From: Spirochaetaceae bacterium
GTDB taxonomy: Bacteria > Spirochaetota > Spirochaetia > Treponematales > Breznakiellaceae
Assembly (NCBI GenBank): GCA_031257135.1
Contig: JAIRPH010000050.1
Coordinates: forward strand, 1-7,133
Direction: 5' to 3'
Length of the DNA stretch: 7,133 bases
Part shown: positions 5,442 through 7,133 of the stretch, one piece after another
Layout: each line of letters starts with the position of its first letter
Position numbering within the stretch: position 1 is the first letter of the stretch
Notes under the pieces: model-generated
Database searches by the model: none
What the model saw: only the letters and a program-made list of their open reading frames with translations
Told to the model about the DNA's origin: nothing
Made by a program: the position numbers and the translations under genes

Positions 5442-6137
5442 ATGAAAGATATCCCCATACTCTTTGAAAACGACGACGGTATTGTCTTCAATAAACCCGC
5501 GGGACTGCCGGTGCAGGGCGGAGCCTCGGTCAAGGTTTCGCTGGATCGGCTTCTTACGGAAACCCGGTTTCCGCGCCCTTTGTTAGTACATCGGCTGGAC
5601 AAAGACACCTCCGGCATTATCTTGGTAGCCAAGCATAAAGCGGCGGCGGTCCGGTTTTCCGCGATCTTTTCCCGCGGAAAGGGAATCGCCAAGCAATACC
5701 TTGCGATATGCGCCGGCAGTCCTCCGCATGATTCAGGAGTTATACGCCTCGATCTGGATGTCCGCGGTATGACCAAGCAGTCCGAGACCGCTTACAAACG
5801 TCTATCAGAACATCAAGGGTTTTCCCTGCTGGAGCTGGAGCTTGGCACCGGACGGATGCATCAGATCCGCCGGCACTTGGCGGGGATCGGGAATCCCGTT
5901 TTGGGAGATGATAAATACGGAGATTTTGCGCTGAACAAATCTCTCCGAAAGTCCGCCGGGCTTAAACAGCTTCTGCTTCATGCAGTCCGGCTCGTCTTCG
6001 CCGAGCCTATTGAAGGGTTCCCGCCAAATATTACCGCGCCTCTACCGGAGTATTTCACTTCTTTTCTGTTCCGTTTCGGTCTGCATCGCTTTTCTGTTTT
6101 CAAAAAATTTTCGGAGGAATTGATTGTTACGCTGTAA
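5442..6137 (+). CDS. RluA-family RNA pseudouridine synthase
   Basis: A 231-residue enzyme that isomerises uridine to pseudouridine in rRNA or tRNA. FNKPAGLPVQGG (16-27) is the motif I region, HRLDKDTSG (50-58) holds the catalytic aspartate D53, KQYLA (84-88) and GRMHQIRRHLAGIGNPVLGD (137-156) are later family motifs, and LLHA (178-181) and ITAPLPEYF (197-205) close the fold. There is no N-terminal S4 RNA-binding domain, unlike RluC/RluD, so it is closer to the short RluA type; the target site cannot be assigned. The last 26 residues (206-231) lie beyond the usual family end, and most of them are encoded in the antisense overlap with the epimerase gene, so the tail is probably accretion from a lost earlier stop. 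It stands alone on its strand, opposite a sugar operon with no obvious link. Confidence 0.92.
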   Translation: MKDIPILFENDDGIVFNKPAGLPVQGGASVKVSLDRLLTETRFPRPLLVHRLDKDTSGIILVAKHKAAAVRFSAIFSRGKGIAKQYLAICAGSPPHDSGVIRLDLDVRGMTKQSETAYKRLSEHQGFSLLELELGTGRMHQIRRHLAGIGNPVLGDDKYGDFALNKSLRKSAGLKQLLLHAVRLVFAEPIEGFPPNITAPLPEYFTSFLFRFGLHRFSVFKKFSEELIVTL

Positions 6138-6935
6138 GATGACTTTCCATTCTGCGGAGGCTCCGGCTGTCCACCAGAATTCAGCGGTAAACGACCGTAC
6201 TCCGAGGTTCCATGCGGTTTTTACGCCCTCGGAAAAATTAACATGACCTGTACCATAGAGAACTTCCCGGAAGATGCCGGGTTTTGTCTCTTTGAGGTGC
6301 AACGCGGCGATATGTCCTCGTCCGCTTTCAAGATCAGCCTGCACACGATTACTGTCTCCCGCCGCGGCGCAGGTGATATTACCTAAATCAGGATATACCG
6401 CAAGAAAAGGAGAATTAATCTTATTGACCCAACGGATTGCCTTTTCCACGGTATTAATGAAGGGCGTTTCCATAGTTTCAAAGGCAAGCATAATTCCTAA
6501 GCAGGCGGCGGCTTCCGCGGATCGGGCAAGATTTTCAGCGAAAAAAGCGCAGGTAGCATCGGTGCTTGGTTTATAGTAAACATCGTATCCCGCGATTTGG
6601 ATAATGCGTACTCCCAGACGGGCGGCGAGTAGAATCGCTTTCTCCATGATTGCAATGCTTTGATCCCGGACGACTTTATCCGGATCGCCTAGGGGAAAAC
6701 GCCGATGCGCGCTGAGACAGATTGATGTAATCGGCGTACCGGTATGTTCAATACTGCGGCGCGCTTGATGTATTTCCGCATCAGTCCAGTCAAGACGGGC
6801 GAGTTTTTCATCAGTCTCGTCTATCGAGAGTTCCAAAAAATCGTATCCACCTTCGGGTACTGCCGTTAGTTTTTCTACAAGCGATAGATTTCCGGGCATT
6901 GCCTTTTCATAAAGACCGAGTTTATAGGCGGGCAT
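6042..6935 (-). CDS. ulaE: L-ribulose/L-xylulose-5-phosphate 3-epimerase (UlaE/SgbU type)
   Basis: A 297-residue TIM-barrel metalloenzyme, family partner of E. coli UlaE/SgbU, which converts L-xylulose 5-phosphate to L-ribulose 5-phosphate in ascorbate and L-xylulose use. LGLYEKAMP (6-14), FLELSIDETDEKLARLDW (33-50) and SICLSAHRRFPLG (71-83) closely match UlaE. The metal ligands are E153 (AFETME), D183 (YPDLGN), H213 (ALHLKETKPG) and E252 (FTAEFWW). GAGG lies six bases upstream of the ATG, inside the end of the preceding kinase gene, from which it is separated by one base, so the two are translated from one message. The tail after E252 is about 12 residues longer than I recall for E. coli and ends in a charged stretch (QTETEQKRSE) encoded within the overlap with the pseudouridine synthase gene. 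The exact sugar depends on the kinase and unseen upstream genes. Confidence 0.93.
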   Translation of the reverse strand: MPAYKLGLYEKAMPGNLSLVEKLTAVPEGGYDFLELSIDETDEKLARLDWTDAEIHQARRSIEHTGTPITSICLSAHRRFPLGDPDKVVRDQSIAIMEKAILLAARLGVRIIQIAGYDVYYKPSTDATCAFFAENLARSAEAAACLGIMLAFETMETPFINTVEKAIRWVNKINSPFLAVYPDLGNITCAAAGDSNRVQADLESGRGHIAALHLKETKPGIFREVLYGTGHVNFSEGVKTAWNLGVRSFTAEFWWTAGASAEWKVILQRNNQFLRKFFENRKAMQTETEQKRSEILR

Positions 6936-6936
6936 A

Positions 6937-7133
6937 TCAAACCTCGAAGCGGTTCCAGACGCCGTCCAGCGCGCCGCAGACCGCGGTATAGGTTTCGTAT
7001 TTGGAACGGTATATCGCCGCTAATTTTGGGTTCGGATATACCGGAGGAGCTATGCGAACCATTGCAGAAGCGGCGGAGTTGTAGTCCGGGTAAATGCCGG
7101 CGGCGACAGCCGCGGCCATAGCGCAACCTAAAG
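6937..7133 (-). CDS. FGGY-family carbohydrate kinase, C-terminal fragment
   Basis: Only the last 64 complete codons are present; the gene runs off the right edge. The frame reads LGCAMAAAVAAGIYPDYNSA and ends in WNRFEV. LGxAMxAAVAAGxYxDxxxA followed by a P(x)nYxxxYxxY helix is the typical C-terminal end of FGGY sugar kinases (ribulokinase, xylulokinase, L-xylulose kinase). These transfer phosphate from ATP to a ketose, producing the substrate for the epimerase that starts one base after this stop. L-xylulose or L-ribulose is the likely substrate, inferred from the UlaE-type neighbour; the catalytic part lies outside the window. ATG 7119 is internal, not a start, since the homologous pattern continues upstream of it. 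Confidence 0.8.
   Translation of the reverse strand, partial: LGCAMAAAVAAGIYPDYNSAASAMVRIAPPVYPNPKLAAIYRSKYETYTAVCGALDGVWNRFEV

Noticed and set aside
6875..7126. 83-residue minus-strand frame at the right edge
   Set aside because: Arg-rich shadow frame over the kinase end and epimerase start, which are both supported by family motifs.

Overview
The window (about 50% GC, compact, bacterial) most likely comes from a spirochaete, probably of the Treponema lineage (termite-gut treponemes are one possibility). The best clue is a small PUR-alpha-type nucleic-acid-binding protein at 3795-4220, which closely resembles the spirochaetal BpuR/DUF3276 group. The exported transglutaminase-like protein and the array of short GC-rich repeats fit the same kind of genome. 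The assignment is inferred from protein character, not from a database search.

Layout. Positions 1-502 hold no convincing gene: seven perfect copies of a 13-bp GC-rich repeat (8-98), an A/T-rich stretch with two 7-A tracts in 10-bp phase (237-260), a segment with several inverted repeats (260-364), and an extended -10 promoter (468-496). A likely co-directional operon follows on the + strand: a stand-alone RsbR/RsbRD-N-like sensory domain protein (503-1027), an F-type ATP synthase subunit a, atpB (1062-1826), a long alpha-D-phosphohexomutase (1848-3746), and the PUR-alpha-like protein (3795-4220). The last two are separated by tandem 14-bp near-palindromic repeats that overlap the mutase stop codon. 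A short hairpin at 4218-4236 carries in its two arms the stop codons of the PUR gene and of the convergent gene: an exported transglutaminase-like protein (4234-5397, - strand). A 44-bp AT-rich divergent intergenic region separates that gene from an RluA-family pseudouridine synthase without an S4 domain (5442-6137, + strand). The right end holds the distal part of a - strand sugar-catabolic operon: the C-terminal piece of an FGGY-type sugar kinase, cut by the window edge, then one base later a UlaE/SgbU-type L-xylulose/L-ribulose-5-phosphate 3-epimerase. The epimerase and pseudouridine synthase genes overlap tail to tail by 96 nt.

How it fits together. The kinase and epimerase form a textbook pair that phosphorylates a ketopentose-type sugar and epimerises it towards the pentose phosphate pathway. 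The + strand cluster mixes energy conversion (atpB), hexose-phosphate interconversion, a signalling-type domain and an RNA/DNA-binding regulator. The oddest point is that atpB has no other ATP synthase gene beside it (no atpI, E, F, H, A, G, D or C) and sits instead between a sensor-like gene and a sugar phosphomutase. No mobile element, CRISPR array, tRNA or rRNA was found.
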